Shown here: positions 51,737-59,738 of the stretch, one piece after another
How positions within the stretch are numbered: position 1 is the stretch's first letter
How the letters are laid out: each line of letters begins with the position of its first letter
Source of the DNA: Paracoccus sediminicola
GTDB taxonomy: Bacteria; Pseudomonadota; Alphaproteobacteria; Rhodobacterales; Rhodobacteraceae
DNA length: 64,000 bases
Direction of reading: 5' to 3'
Assembly (NCBI RefSeq): GCF_027912835.1
Contig: NZ_CP115770.1
Location: forward strand, 53,307 to 117,306
The notes under the pieces: generated by a model
Told to the model about the DNA's origin: nothing
What the model saw: the letters and a program-made list of their open reading frames with translations, nothing else
The model's database searches: none
Translations under genes and position numbers: made by a program

Positions 51737-52106
51737 GGTTGCACGCCGCCCTTGCACCGAAATTCCGATCCAGCCCGGCAGGCGGATACATCGAACATGT
51801 CGCCATGGGCAGATACCATGAAGCTATCCATTCCAAGGCGAAATTCCAATGTTAGTGATTTTGAAATCAGCAATCCATCGTGCCGATGAAATTTATCCGC
51901 ATGGTTGCTGCTGACAAAGGCGCCGCGACTTTCAAAATCTCATTGCTTCAAGTCGCGTCGTCAGGTTGGGGAAGTAATTTTTCGTAATCGTTTTTCTTTT
52001 TGAGCGTCCTTGCCTTAACGTGGATGGAAAGGACTACGCACGGCTTTTTCGTGCGCGGTACCAGATCTGGCAAAAAAGGCCAAGCACGACAGGAGCCAGT
52101 GCGGAC
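51737..52106. other. Divergent promoter region between ECF sigma and complex-I-like operon
   Basis: 370 bases with no gene. Two copies of CGAAATTCC (GGAATTTCG on the minus strand) lie at 51758-51766 and 51839-51847, 81 bases apart; these could be ECF -35 elements or binding boxes for leftward transcription. A T/A-rich stretch near 51975-52005 lies ahead of nuoA. Confidence 0.35.
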
Positions 52107-52469
52107 ATGAGTGAACTGACGCAATACGCCATTCTGCTCGGCCTGACGTTCGGCACGGTCGGGCTGGTCCTGAGCATCTATGCCCTCGCCCGTGCGATCG
52201 GGCGGGCCCGTGCCGAACCCGCCAAGGACGTGCCCGCAACCGCCGGCACGCTGGCCCGCGATCCGGTCTGGGTCCGATACCACGCCAAGTATTACGGCTA
52301 TGCGCTATTGTTTCTGGCCTTCGATATGGAGATGGCGTTCATGTACCCTTGGGCGGTCGTCTACCGTGAAGAGGGGCTGGTTGCCCTGCTCGACATGGGT
52401 GTCTTTCTCGCAATCCTGTTTCTCGGCCTGCTCTATGGATGGAGCCAGGGCGCGCTGAGGCGGCAATGA
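52107..52469 (+). CDS. nuoA: NADH-quinone-oxidoreductase-type membrane subunit A
   Basis: A 120-residue NuoA homologue. ATG 52107 (MSELTQ) is used; the frame opens upstream but without similarity. Three membrane helices, with the conserved Y-A-L-L-F-L-A-F-D-M-E-M-A-F-M-Y-P-W-A-V-V segment (canonical NuoA: F-D-x-E..) carrying the acidic residues of the quinone/proton channel entrance. It opens an operon of seven membrane subunits and one fused peripheral protein. Its stop overlaps the next start (ATGA). Confidence 0.88.
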   Translation: MSELTQYAILLGLTFGTVGLVLSIYALARAIGRARAEPAKDVPATAGTLARDPVWVRYHAKYYGYALLFLAFDMEMAFMYPWAVVYREEGLVALLDMGVFLAILFLGLLYGWSQGALRRQ

Positions 52470-54652
52470 TGGATTTGTCCGGAGCACGTCAGGGTCTGTT
52501 GCGCGGTTTCCGCGGGTTGGTCGCCGGGGCCATGGCGCGGGACTTGCGCGCGTTCGTTGTTCCCGGTGAGGATGTCGCAAATGCCCGTGGTCTCGATCTG
52601 GACGCCGCAGGGCTGATCCGCGCGGTGACGCCGCGCCACGCGAACGTCTTGCTGATCGCGGGGCCCTTGCCCACTGCGCTGGCCGATGCGGCCAGCGTCG
52701 TCTGGGCCCAGATGCCGCGACCCCGGTGCATTCTGGCGCTTGGTGAGGTCGATCTTGGCCCTCTGCCCACTGCCGACGTGACGGCGGAGATGTCGCAGGC
52801 GGGCCTGATCTCCGGACTGGAGGATCTGCGCAAACTGCTCCGCAATGGGGCTTTTGCACCAGACATCACGGAGTTTGATGCGCCTGCCCTGTCGGAGCGG
52901 ATCGAATACACCTGCCCCATGCATCCCGAAGTCGTTTCGGACGAACCCGGCAAATGCCCGAAATGCGGGATGTTCCTTGTGGAACGCCGCGTTTCCGGCG
53001 CGGCGTCGCACGGCCATGAGGGCCATGAGGGCCATGAGGGCCATGAGGGCCATGAGGGCCATGAGGGCCATGAGGGCCATGAGGGCCATGAGGGCCATGA
53101 GGGCCATGAGGGCCATGAGGGCCATGAGGGCCATGAGAAATCGTCCACGGGTTCTACGCAAGCAGAAAAGGCCCATCATCACGCGGATGCTGTGACCAGC
53201 GCCGAGGCGTCCACTTCCTATGTTTGCCCCATGCACCCAGAGGTCACCTCCGACACGCCCGGCTCCTGCCCCAAATGCGGCATGGACCTCGTCCCTCAGG
53301 CCGAGGCCGGAGAGCACGCGCACCAAGGTCATCATGCGCATCACGGCCACGGCCATCACGCCAAACCGGCCTCGGAGCCGACAGGCCCCTACACCTGCCC
53401 GATGCACCCCGAGGTGACCTCCGAGACACCGGGTTCCTGCCCCAAATGCGGCATGGACCTCGTTCCGCAGGCCGAGGCCGGAGGCCACGCGCACAGTGGA
53501 CATGGCAGTCACAAGCACCACGCGCACACGCCAGCCCAAGAGGGCCAAGGGGGGCACGCTGCGCATGGCGCACACGGGCAGCAGGATGCGCATAGCGAGC
53601 ATCATGGCCACGCAGGCCACGGCGCAGCGCCCGACATCCCGGGGATCGAGCCACATTTCATGTCCATGGTCGAGCTGACGGAAGGCAAACCGGTCAGCCC
53701 CGACGGGTTGGTGATGGAATGGATAGACGCTCCATTCGGCCCATTCTTCCCGGGTCTGCCAAGCGGACTGCATATGGTTCTGACCCTCGATGGAGACAGC
53801 GTCGCGGGCGCCGAGATCAGAGGGATGGAGGCGGCAGCGCTGCCATCAGGCGTTGCTCTCGAAGACTTTGCTGCAAGTCTTGCAGACGCGGTGCCCCTGT
53901 CACCTGTGGCGATGCGCGAACTGGCCTGCCGCGCTGCCGAAGCTGCAACAGGGCAGACCGCGCCGAAAGACGTGCTGACGGCGCGCGCCGCGGCGGTTGA
54001 ACGCGAAAGGATCGCAAGCCATCTCAACTGGCTTGCCGGGTTGGCTCGACAAGCGGGCCTTGCACCGCTGGGGCGCCGGGCGGCGGCCATGGAACACCGC
54101 GTCCGGACGGCTAAAGCGGATGAGGTGGCAGAGCAAGCAACCTCTATAACGAGCCTTCTGCACGTTGCACTCAACCGATCACTTATGGGACCAAAACTGA
54201 CCGGGATCGGGACGCTTCAGGGAGCATCGGAAGGTCCTGTGGCACGTGCGGCGGGCCATGCGTCCGATGCCAGACACGGCGACGGGGTCTACGACGAATT
54301 AGGTTTCGAACCGATCACGCAGGATGAAGGCGACGCGATGGCGCGGCTACGCCAACGCTGTGCGGAGATTGCGCAAAGCCTTGATCTGATAGCCGAGGCG
54401 GGCGCGATTGCGATACCAGTGATGCCGCGTGCAAAAGGCGACGGCCATGGCATGGCCACACTGGAAACACCGCGCGGACCGGCAACCCTGCACCTGACAT
54501 TGAAGGGTGGCATGGTTTCCTCGACCCATCTGACCACACCTTTCGCGGCACTCGCTGCGCATGTGCCCGACCTGATAAAGCAGATGGAACTTGCCGACGC
54601 ACTGACCGCAATCGCCTCGCTCGATCTTGATCCCTGGAGCGCGTCACAATGA
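52466..54652 (+). CDS. Fused NuoB-like / triple heavy-metal-binding / NuoD-like protein of a complex-I-like assembly
   Basis: A 728-residue protein. Residues 1-115 follow NuoB (TPRHANVLLIAGPLPTAL, VWAQMPRPRCILALGE) but lack the four N2-cluster cysteines. Three heavy-metal-binding domains follow near 146-172, 251-278 and 308-335 (CPMHPEV..S..PG.CPKCGM), with a 14-fold Gly-His-Glu repeat between the first two (about 183-224) and a His-rich segment after the third (about 340-395). From about 400 on it resembles NuoD/group-4 hydrogenase large subunit (GLHMVLTLDGDSVAGAEI, RERIASHLNWLAGLARQAG, TPRGPATLHLTLKGGMVSSTH). The NiFe Cys pairs are absent; the quinone-pocket His of NuoD reads Ser and the C-terminal motif reads LDPWSASQ. 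It should couple metal or an unknown reductant to the membrane arm. Confidence 0.85.
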   Translation: MMDLSGARQGLLRGFRGLVAGAMARDLRAFVVPGEDVANARGLDLDAAGLIRAVTPRHANVLLIAGPLPTALADAASVVWAQMPRPRCILALGEVDLGPLPTADVTAEMSQAGLISGLEDLRKLLRNGAFAPDITEFDAPALSERIEYTCPMHPEVVSDEPGKCPKCGMFLVERRVSGAASHGHEGHEGHEGHEGHEGHEGHEGHEGHEGHEGHEGHEGHEGHEKSSTGSTQAEKAHHHADAVTSAEASTSYVCPMHPEVTSDTPGSCPKCGMDLVPQAEAGEHAHQGHHAHHGHGHHAKPASEPTGPYTCPMHPEVTSETPGSCPKCGMDLVPQAEAGGHAHSGHGSHKHHAHTPAQEGQGGHAAHGAHGQQDAHSEHHGHAGHGAAPDIPGIEPHFMSMVELTEGKPVSPDGLVMEWIDAPFGPFFPGLPSGLHMVLTLDGDSVAGAEIRGMEAAALPSGVALEDFAASLADAVPLSPVAMRELACRAAEAATGQTAPKDVLTARAAAVERERIASHLNWLAGLARQAGLAPLGRRAAAMEHRVRTAKADEVAEQATSITSLLHVALNRSLMGPKLTGIGTLQGASEGPVARAAGHASDARHGDGVYDELGFEPITQDEGDAMARLRQRCAEIAQSLDLIAEAGAIAIPVMPRAKGDGHGMATLETPRGPATLHLTLKGGMVSSTHLTTPFAALAAHVPDLIKQMELADALTAIASLDLDPWSASQ
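53012..53137 (+). repeat. Perfect tandem repeat, 14 x 9 bp (GGCCATGAG), coding Gly-His-Glu
   Basis: Fourteen identical 9-base units run without a single mismatch inside the fused complex-I-like gene. The absence of synonymous change points to recent expansion or ongoing slippage, so length probably varies between strains. Confidence 0.95.
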
Positions 54653-55548
54653 GTATCGCGATGATCCTTTTGGCGCTTGCTGTCGGCTGCTACGCAGTGG
54701 CCGTTCTGGAAAGCTGGGCGGTTCACGGACGCCTGAGCCTGACACGCCCGGCGACTTCGGCACTTGCTCTTTTGGGCCGTGAACAGATCATGCCCCGCAC
54801 GCCCGACCGGCTCTTCTTCGAATCCGGCCCGGTCCTACTGCTGGTCGCGGGATTGCTGTCGGTGGCGGTGATCCCGCTGGCGCCGGGGCTGATCATTACC
54901 GATCTGGCCATTGGCGCGTTGTTTCTGAACGCCGCGCTGGCCTATGTACTGGTTGCCCTTATCATGGCGGGCTGGGGGCCAAACGGAGCTTATGGGATGA
55001 TCGGCGGCTGGCGCTTTCTGGGCCAGTTCATCGCCTATGCCATGCTGATCGTGATGCCCATAACGGCAGTGGCGATGCGGGCGGAGTCGCTCTCCACCAC
55101 CCAGATCGTCCTGTCTCAGGCGGCGCTGTGGAACGTCGCCTATCAGCCCATCGGCTTCGTCCTGTTCGTCATCGCGGCGATGGGTGTCGCCTGGCTGCCG
55201 CCCATCGACCTGCCCACCGGCGGCGGCGATCTGGCGGGTGGAGTCGAGGCCGAATACACCGGCGCGCGGCTGGCCGTCCTGCGGCTGGCACGGCTTGTGA
55301 TCATCGTCGCACTGGCCAGCGCAACCGTCACTTTCTACCTTGGAGGCTGGCTTGGCCCGTGGCTGCCGGGCTGGGTTTGGACTGCGCTCAAGACGCTCGC
55401 CGTGGCAGCAGGGATGCTTGCGCTCGGATCCAGACTGCCGCGCCTGCGCGAGGCGAAGTATCTTGAACTGAGCTGGAAGCTCGGCATCACCCTGGCGCTG
55501 GCCAATATCTTCCTTGTGGGCGTCATCGCCCTCGTGGTGCCGATATGA
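54649..55548 (+). CDS. nuoH: Complex-I-like membrane subunit H
   Basis: A 299-residue NuoH homologue, shorter than the usual 325-345. About eight helices; recognisable parts are LAYVLVALIMAGWGPNGAYGMIGGWRFLGQFIAYAM (family: G-W..N-S-K-Y-S-x-x-G-G-x-R) and GGVEAEYTGARLAVLRLARL (family: E-x-E-x-x-x-G-x-x-x-E-Y). It should form the quinone-chamber floor linking peripheral and membrane arms. The overlap with the fused gene shows coupling. Confidence 0.88.
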   Translation: MSIAMILLALAVGCYAVAVLESWAVHGRLSLTRPATSALALLGREQIMPRTPDRLFFESGPVLLLVAGLLSVAVIPLAPGLIITDLAIGALFLNAALAYVLVALIMAGWGPNGAYGMIGGWRFLGQFIAYAMLIVMPITAVAMRAESLSTTQIVLSQAALWNVAYQPIGFVLFVIAAMGVAWLPPIDLPTGGGDLAGGVEAEYTGARLAVLRLARLVIIVALASATVTFYLGGWLGPWLPGWVWTALKTLAVAAGMLALGSRLPRLREAKYLELSWKLGITLALANIFLVGVIALVVPI

Positions 55549-56063
55549 GCCTTGCCACCGCCCTGTTTCTCGCGTTTTTCGGTGTTGCCGCGATCTGGTT
55601 CGGGATCGTCGTCTTTCGCACGCATTCCATGGTGCGTTCGGCCATCGCGCTCCTCTTCAGTCAGACCGCCATCGGGGCGATGTTCCTTGTCATGCAAGCC
55701 GAGTTCCTGGGCGTGCTCCAGATCATGATGATGGCCACCGAGATGAGCGTCATGGCGATCTTCATGGTCATGTTCATGATGGACCCCGGCGGCATGGGCA
55801 AGATGGACATGACACACCAGAAACGCCTGTCGCTCTGGGCAGGCGGGATTGGCTTGGTTGCCGCGCTTGTGGTGATCTGGACCGCCGGCTGGCAAGGCCC
55901 CGTGCCCGACGTGCCCGGGGCCGATGAACAGGCGCGCTTGCTGGGACGCGAAATCCTCGGACGCTCGATGTTCATCTTTGAAAGCGCGGCGCTGATGATC
56001 CTGACCGCGATGATCGCCGCGACCATGGTCGCCATCGCCCCGCAAGAGGAGGACACCCCATGA
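55545..56063 (+). CDS. nuoJ: Complex-I-like membrane subunit J
   Basis: A 172-residue NuoJ homologue with five membrane helices. Conserved part: HSMVRSAIALLFSQTAIGAMFLVMQAEFLGVLQIMMMATEMSVMAIFMVMF, aligned with the family pattern of A-E-F-L-x-x-x-Q-x-x-x-Y-x-G-A-x-x-V-L-F-x-F, though the typical Tyr/Gly-Ala region is changed to M-M-A-T-E-M. Overlaps nuoH and nuoK by four bases each. Confidence 0.86.
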   Translation: MSLATALFLAFFGVAAIWFGIVVFRTHSMVRSAIALLFSQTAIGAMFLVMQAEFLGVLQIMMMATEMSVMAIFMVMFMMDPGGMGKMDMTHQKRLSLWAGGIGLVAALVVIWTAGWQGPVPDVPGADEQARLLGREILGRSMFIFESAALMILTAMIAATMVAIAPQEEDTP

Positions 56064-56371
56064 TCCCCGAGCTCATGATCGCGCTCAGCGTCGGTGCGGC
56101 GCTTTTCGGCGTTGGTCTCTATGGCGCGCTCAGCCAGACCAACCTTGTCATGATCATCATGGGGGTCGAGCTGATCCTTGCCGCGGCACTGCTCAATCTC
56201 GTGGCGTTCTGGCGCTATCTGCACCCCGATGTGACCGCGGCGAAGATGTTCGTGCTAATTGTCATGGCGGTGATGGCGGTCGAGATGGCCGTGGGTTTCG
56301 GCATCGCCATCGCGCGGTTCCGCTCGCGCGGGTCGGTCGAGATGGAAGAAGCGCGGGAGCTCAAGGGGTGA
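56060..56371 (+). CDS. nuoK: Complex-I-like membrane subunit K
   Basis: A 103-residue NuoK/MnhC-type protein with three helices. The two channel Glu are in place: IIMGVELILAAALLNLVAF and VMAVMAVEMAVGFGIAIARFR. It is part of the proton path between H and N. It starts at ATG 56060 inside the end of nuoJ and ends over the GTG start of nuoL. Confidence 0.92.
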   Translation: MIPELMIALSVGAALFGVGLYGALSQTNLVMIIMGVELILAAALLNLVAFWRYLHPDVTAAKMFVLIVMAVMAVEMAVGFGIAIARFRSRGSVEMEEARELKG

Positions 56372-58266
56372 TCTGGCTGGCGCTGACGATCCTCGCGCCC
56401 CTGGGCGCGGGCCTGACGGCCCTTGCGCTGCGGCGGGCGCCGGAGGCGATTGCGCTAATCGGCGCAGCCCTGGGCCTTGCCGGGGCAATTGCGCTGTTCG
56501 CCGGGGTGGCGGGCGGTACGGATATCACGGCCAGTCTGCCTTTCCTGCCGGACCTGCCGATCCGGTTGGTGGCCAGCCCGCTGACGGCAACGCTGGCGCT
56601 GGTCGTCGCGACCGTCGCGGCCATGGTCCTGACCTATGCGGCGGGCTACATGGCGCAGGATCCGGAACGCCCCCGCTTTTTCGGCACCATGCTGATGTTC
56701 GTGGCCGCGATGCAACTTCTGGTGCTGTCGGGCGACTGGATCACACTTCTGGCGGCGTGGGAAATGATCGGTTTCGCCTCTTACCTTCTGATCGGGTTTT
56801 GGCACGGACGCAACGGAGTGCCCGGGGCGGCCATGAGGGCGTTCCTCTATACCCGGACGGCCGATCTGGGCCTCTACCTCGCGGCCTTCCTGCTGATCGG
56901 TATCGCCGGAACCTCCGAGATATCGGCCACGCTTGCCACCACCGGCACCCCGGCGCTGATCGCGGGCCTGCTGCTCTTGTTCGCGGCGATGGGCAAGTCG
57001 GCGCAGGTGCCGATGCAGGACTGGCTGATGCGGGCGATGGCGGGACCAACGCCGGTGTCTGCCCTGCTCCACTCGGCCACGCTGGTAGCGGCGGGGGCGA
57101 TCCTGCTGATCCGGACCGCACCGATGTTGCCTGGCGGCGCGCTTCTGGCAATCGGGATTGTCGGCGGGGCGACGGCGGTGATTGCCGGGCTAATGGCACT
57201 GGCCGCAACGGACCTCAAGCGTCTGCTCGCCGCCTCAACCGCCAGCCAGTACGGGCTGATGCTGATCGCGGTGGGGGCCGGGGTTCCCATCGCCGCCCTT
57301 CTGCACCTGATCGCCCATGCGGCGATCAAGTCGGCGCTGTTCCTTGGCGCCGGCGTCTTCCAGCACGACCGCGAGAGCACGGATCTTGACACGCTTGCGG
57401 GCGCAGGTCGCACCCGGCCCGGCATCTTTGCGGGCTTTGCCGTGGCAGCTCTGGCGCTGGCCGGGCTGCGACCGCTCGCTGCCTTCTATTCCAAGGACGC
57501 AATACTCGCCGCGGCTCTCGATAGCCCCTCTGCCGCGTGGTTGCTGCCGCTGGCCCTTGCCGGGTCGGTGCTGACCGGGGCTTATATGGGCCGGGCATTG
57601 AAGGTGCTGTGGTCCGGCACGCCGGAGAAGCCCCACGATCCAGTGCCGCTTATGGCCGTCGGCATGGGCGTTCTCGTGGCACTCGCCGCCACGCTCGGCC
57701 TTGTTTTCAAACCGCTGGAGGCGATGCTGGGCGCGCATCTGGCCGAGCCCGGCTGGATCGTCCCGGCCATGGGGCTGGCGGTGGGTCTGGCCGGGCTGGC
57801 GCTTGGCTGGCTGCTGGCCCCCGCCCGCCTTCTGGGTCCGCTGCTTGCACCTGCGCGGGATGGGTTTCCAATTGCAGGGGGTTTGGACGCCCTCGTGGTC
57901 CGCCCGGCGCTGGCCCTGGCGCGGCTGTGCGACCGTCTGGATAGCTGGATCATCCGCCGTGTCGTGCTGGGCGGCATCGTCACAGGCGCACAAGCGCTGT
58001 CACACCGGATCGAGCGCGCCGAATACTGGCTTCTGGCGCTGGTCAACGCGGTTGGCAGGCTGAACCTGTCTCTCGGACAGATCAGCCTGCGCACCGACCG
58101 TGACACCATCGACCGCGCAATCTTTGGCCTTGTCGATCGCACAGTCGCCCTCGGCACCCGCGCCCGCCGCCTGCAAAGCGGCCTTATCCACCGCGAAATG
58201 GCGATGACCGTCGCCGGAATCGCCCTTGTCACCGGCGTACTCCTCGCCGCCCCGCTTTTCTTCTGA
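56368..58266 (+). CDS. nuoL: Complex-I-like proton-pumping subunit L
   Basis: A 632-residue NuoL/Mrp-A type antiporter-like subunit starting at GTG 56368. Key parts: LLAAWEMIGFASYLLIGFWHGR with the channel Glu, GKSAQVPMQDWLMRAMAGPTPVSALLHSATLVAAG with the Lys/His pair, and LAALTAALAATDLKRLLAASTASQYGLM-type helix (AATDLKRLLAASTASQYGLM). The C-terminal part includes the lateral helix region (HRIERAEYWLLALVNAVGRLN). Full length. Confidence 0.93.
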   Translation: MIWLALTILAPLGAGLTALALRRAPEAIALIGAALGLAGAIALFAGVAGGTDITASLPFLPDLPIRLVASPLTATLALVVATVAAMVLTYAAGYMAQDPERPRFFGTMLMFVAAMQLLVLSGDWITLLAAWEMIGFASYLLIGFWHGRNGVPGAAMRAFLYTRTADLGLYLAAFLLIGIAGTSEISATLATTGTPALIAGLLLLFAAMGKSAQVPMQDWLMRAMAGPTPVSALLHSATLVAAGAILLIRTAPMLPGGALLAIGIVGGATAVIAGLMALAATDLKRLLAASTASQYGLMLIAVGAGVPIAALLHLIAHAAIKSALFLGAGVFQHDRESTDLDTLAGAGRTRPGIFAGFAVAALALAGLRPLAAFYSKDAILAAALDSPSAAWLLPLALAGSVLTGAYMGRALKVLWSGTPEKPHDPVPLMAVGMGVLVALAATLGLVFKPLEAMLGAHLAEPGWIVPAMGLAVGLAGLALGWLLAPARLLGPLLAPARDGFPIAGGLDALVVRPALALARLCDRLDSWIIRRVVLGGIVTGAQALSHRIERAEYWLLALVNAVGRLNLSLGQISLRTDRDTIDRAIFGLVDRTVALGTRARRLQSGLIHREMAMTVAGIALVTGVLLAAPLFF

Positions 58267-58277
58267 GGATCGCGCTC

Positions 58278-59738
58278 ATGCCGCTTCTGACCATTGCCAC
58301 CTTCCTGCCCATCCTTGCCGGTCTCGCGCTTATGGCGCTGCCCGACCGCTCCACGAAAAAGGCACACACGGTGTCCATCGCCGCGACGGGGGCCGTCTTC
58401 CTCATCACGCTGGGGATCTGGGCGCGGGGCATCGTGGCCGGAGATTTTGCCCAGGTCGAGGAAATCGCCTGGATCCCGGCCATTGGCGCAGCCTACCGAC
58501 TGGGCGTGGACGGGTTGAGCCTGCCGCTTGTGCTGCTGACCTCGCTTCTGTTTCTTCTGTCGGCGTTGTATTCGGCGCGGATCGGGGAGCGGGCGGCCTC
58601 CTATGTGGTGCTGATGCTGATGCTGGAAACCGCGTCGCTCGGCACCTTCATGGCGCTTGACGGCCTGCTCTTCTATGTCTTCTTCGAGGTCTCACTGGTG
58701 GGCATGTATTTCATGATCGCAGGCTGGGGCTATGAAGAGCGGCAACGGGCTGCGCTCATGTTCTTCCTCTATACGCTTGTGGGCTCGTTGCCCCTCCTGC
58801 TGGCGATCATCGGGCTTTACCTCGGCTCAGGTACCTTCGACATGCGTGTCTGGGTCGAAGGTACCACACTGGGCGGGCTTCCCGCCATGCTGGCGCTGAT
58901 TGCAATGCTCGTGACCTTCGCGGTCAAGATCCCGGCCTTCCCGGTCCACACCTGGCTTCCGGCGGCGCATGTGCAGGCGCCCACGGCGGGCAGCGTGATC
59001 CTCGCCGGCGTGATGCTGAAATTCGGCACATACGGGCTGGTGCGCTTTGCCTACCAGATGACGCCCGAGGCCTTCGCGCAGGCCGGACAGGTGATCCTCG
59101 CCTTCGGGGTGGTCAGCGCGCTTTACGGGGCCTTCGCGGCACTGGCGCAGAGCGACCTAAAGAAGATGATCGCCTACACGTCCGTTAACCACATGGGGTA
59201 CGTGGTGATGGGCGTCGCCATTGCTGCACTGGCGACAGAGCCGCGCATCCGGACCATAGCTTTGGATGGCGCGACCCTCCAGATGGTCAGCCACGGGCTG
59301 GTCACGGGCGCCCTCTTCTTCCTTGTGGGCATGTTGCAGGACCGGGCCCATACCCGCGGAATCGGCGATTTCGGCGGGCTGCTGGGCCGTGTGCCGTGGC
59401 TTGGCTGGGCCTTCATCCTGTCGGCTTTCGCCTCTCTCGGATTGCCGGGCCTGGCGCACTTCCCGGCCGAGTTCCAGATTTTCCTTGCCACGCTGAACGG
59501 CATGCCCTGGGGGTTGATCGCGATCCTCGCCATCGTTGTCACGGCGGCGCTGTATCTGCGGGCCATCGCGGGCGTGTTTCTGGGCGAGATGAACGACAAA
59601 TGGGCCGACATGCCCGATCTGGACCGGCGCGAAAAGCTGGTGGTCCTGCCGCTTCTCGTCCTGACCGTTCTGATCGGTGTCGCACCCGGCTGGCTGATTG
59701 ACATGATCCACACCACCATGACGGGCCTCGGCAACTGA
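58278..59738 (+). CDS. nuoM: Complex-I-like proton-pumping subunit M
   Basis: A 486-residue NuoM homologue. VFFEVSLVGMYFMIAGWG carries the channel Glu, KIPAFPVHTWLPAAHVQAPTAGSVILAGVMLK the conserved loop with Lys and His, and SDLKKMIAYTSVNHMGYVVMG the central Lys helix. Eleven bases separate it from nuoL; its last base is the first of nuoN. Confidence 0.94.
   Translation: MPLLTIATFLPILAGLALMALPDRSTKKAHTVSIAATGAVFLITLGIWARGIVAGDFAQVEEIAWIPAIGAAYRLGVDGLSLPLVLLTSLLFLLSALYSARIGERAASYVVLMLMLETASLGTFMALDGLLFYVFFEVSLVGMYFMIAGWGYEERQRAALMFFLYTLVGSLPLLLAIIGLYLGSGTFDMRVWVEGTTLGGLPAMLALIAMLVTFAVKIPAFPVHTWLPAAHVQAPTAGSVILAGVMLKFGTYGLVRFAYQMTPEAFAQAGQVILAFGVVSALYGAFAALAQSDLKKMIAYTSVNHMGYVVMGVAIAALATEPRIRTIALDGATLQMVSHGLVTGALFFLVGMLQDRAHTRGIGDFGGLLGRVPWLGWAFILSAFASLGLPGLAHFPAEFQIFLATLNGMPWGLIAILAIVVTAALYLRAIAGVFLGEMNDKWADMPDLDRREKLVVLPLLVLTVLIGVAPGWLIDMIHTTMTGLGN

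Noticed and set aside
53012..53137. Tandem repeat considered as a CRISPR-like array
   Set aside because: Units are contiguous 9-mers without spacers and are in frame inside a gene.
52433..53773. Minus-strand 446-residue frame with Met-Ala-Leu repeats
   Set aside because: It is the antisense of the GHE repeat and the metal-binding domains; the repeat is an automatic product and no ribosome site or family is seen.
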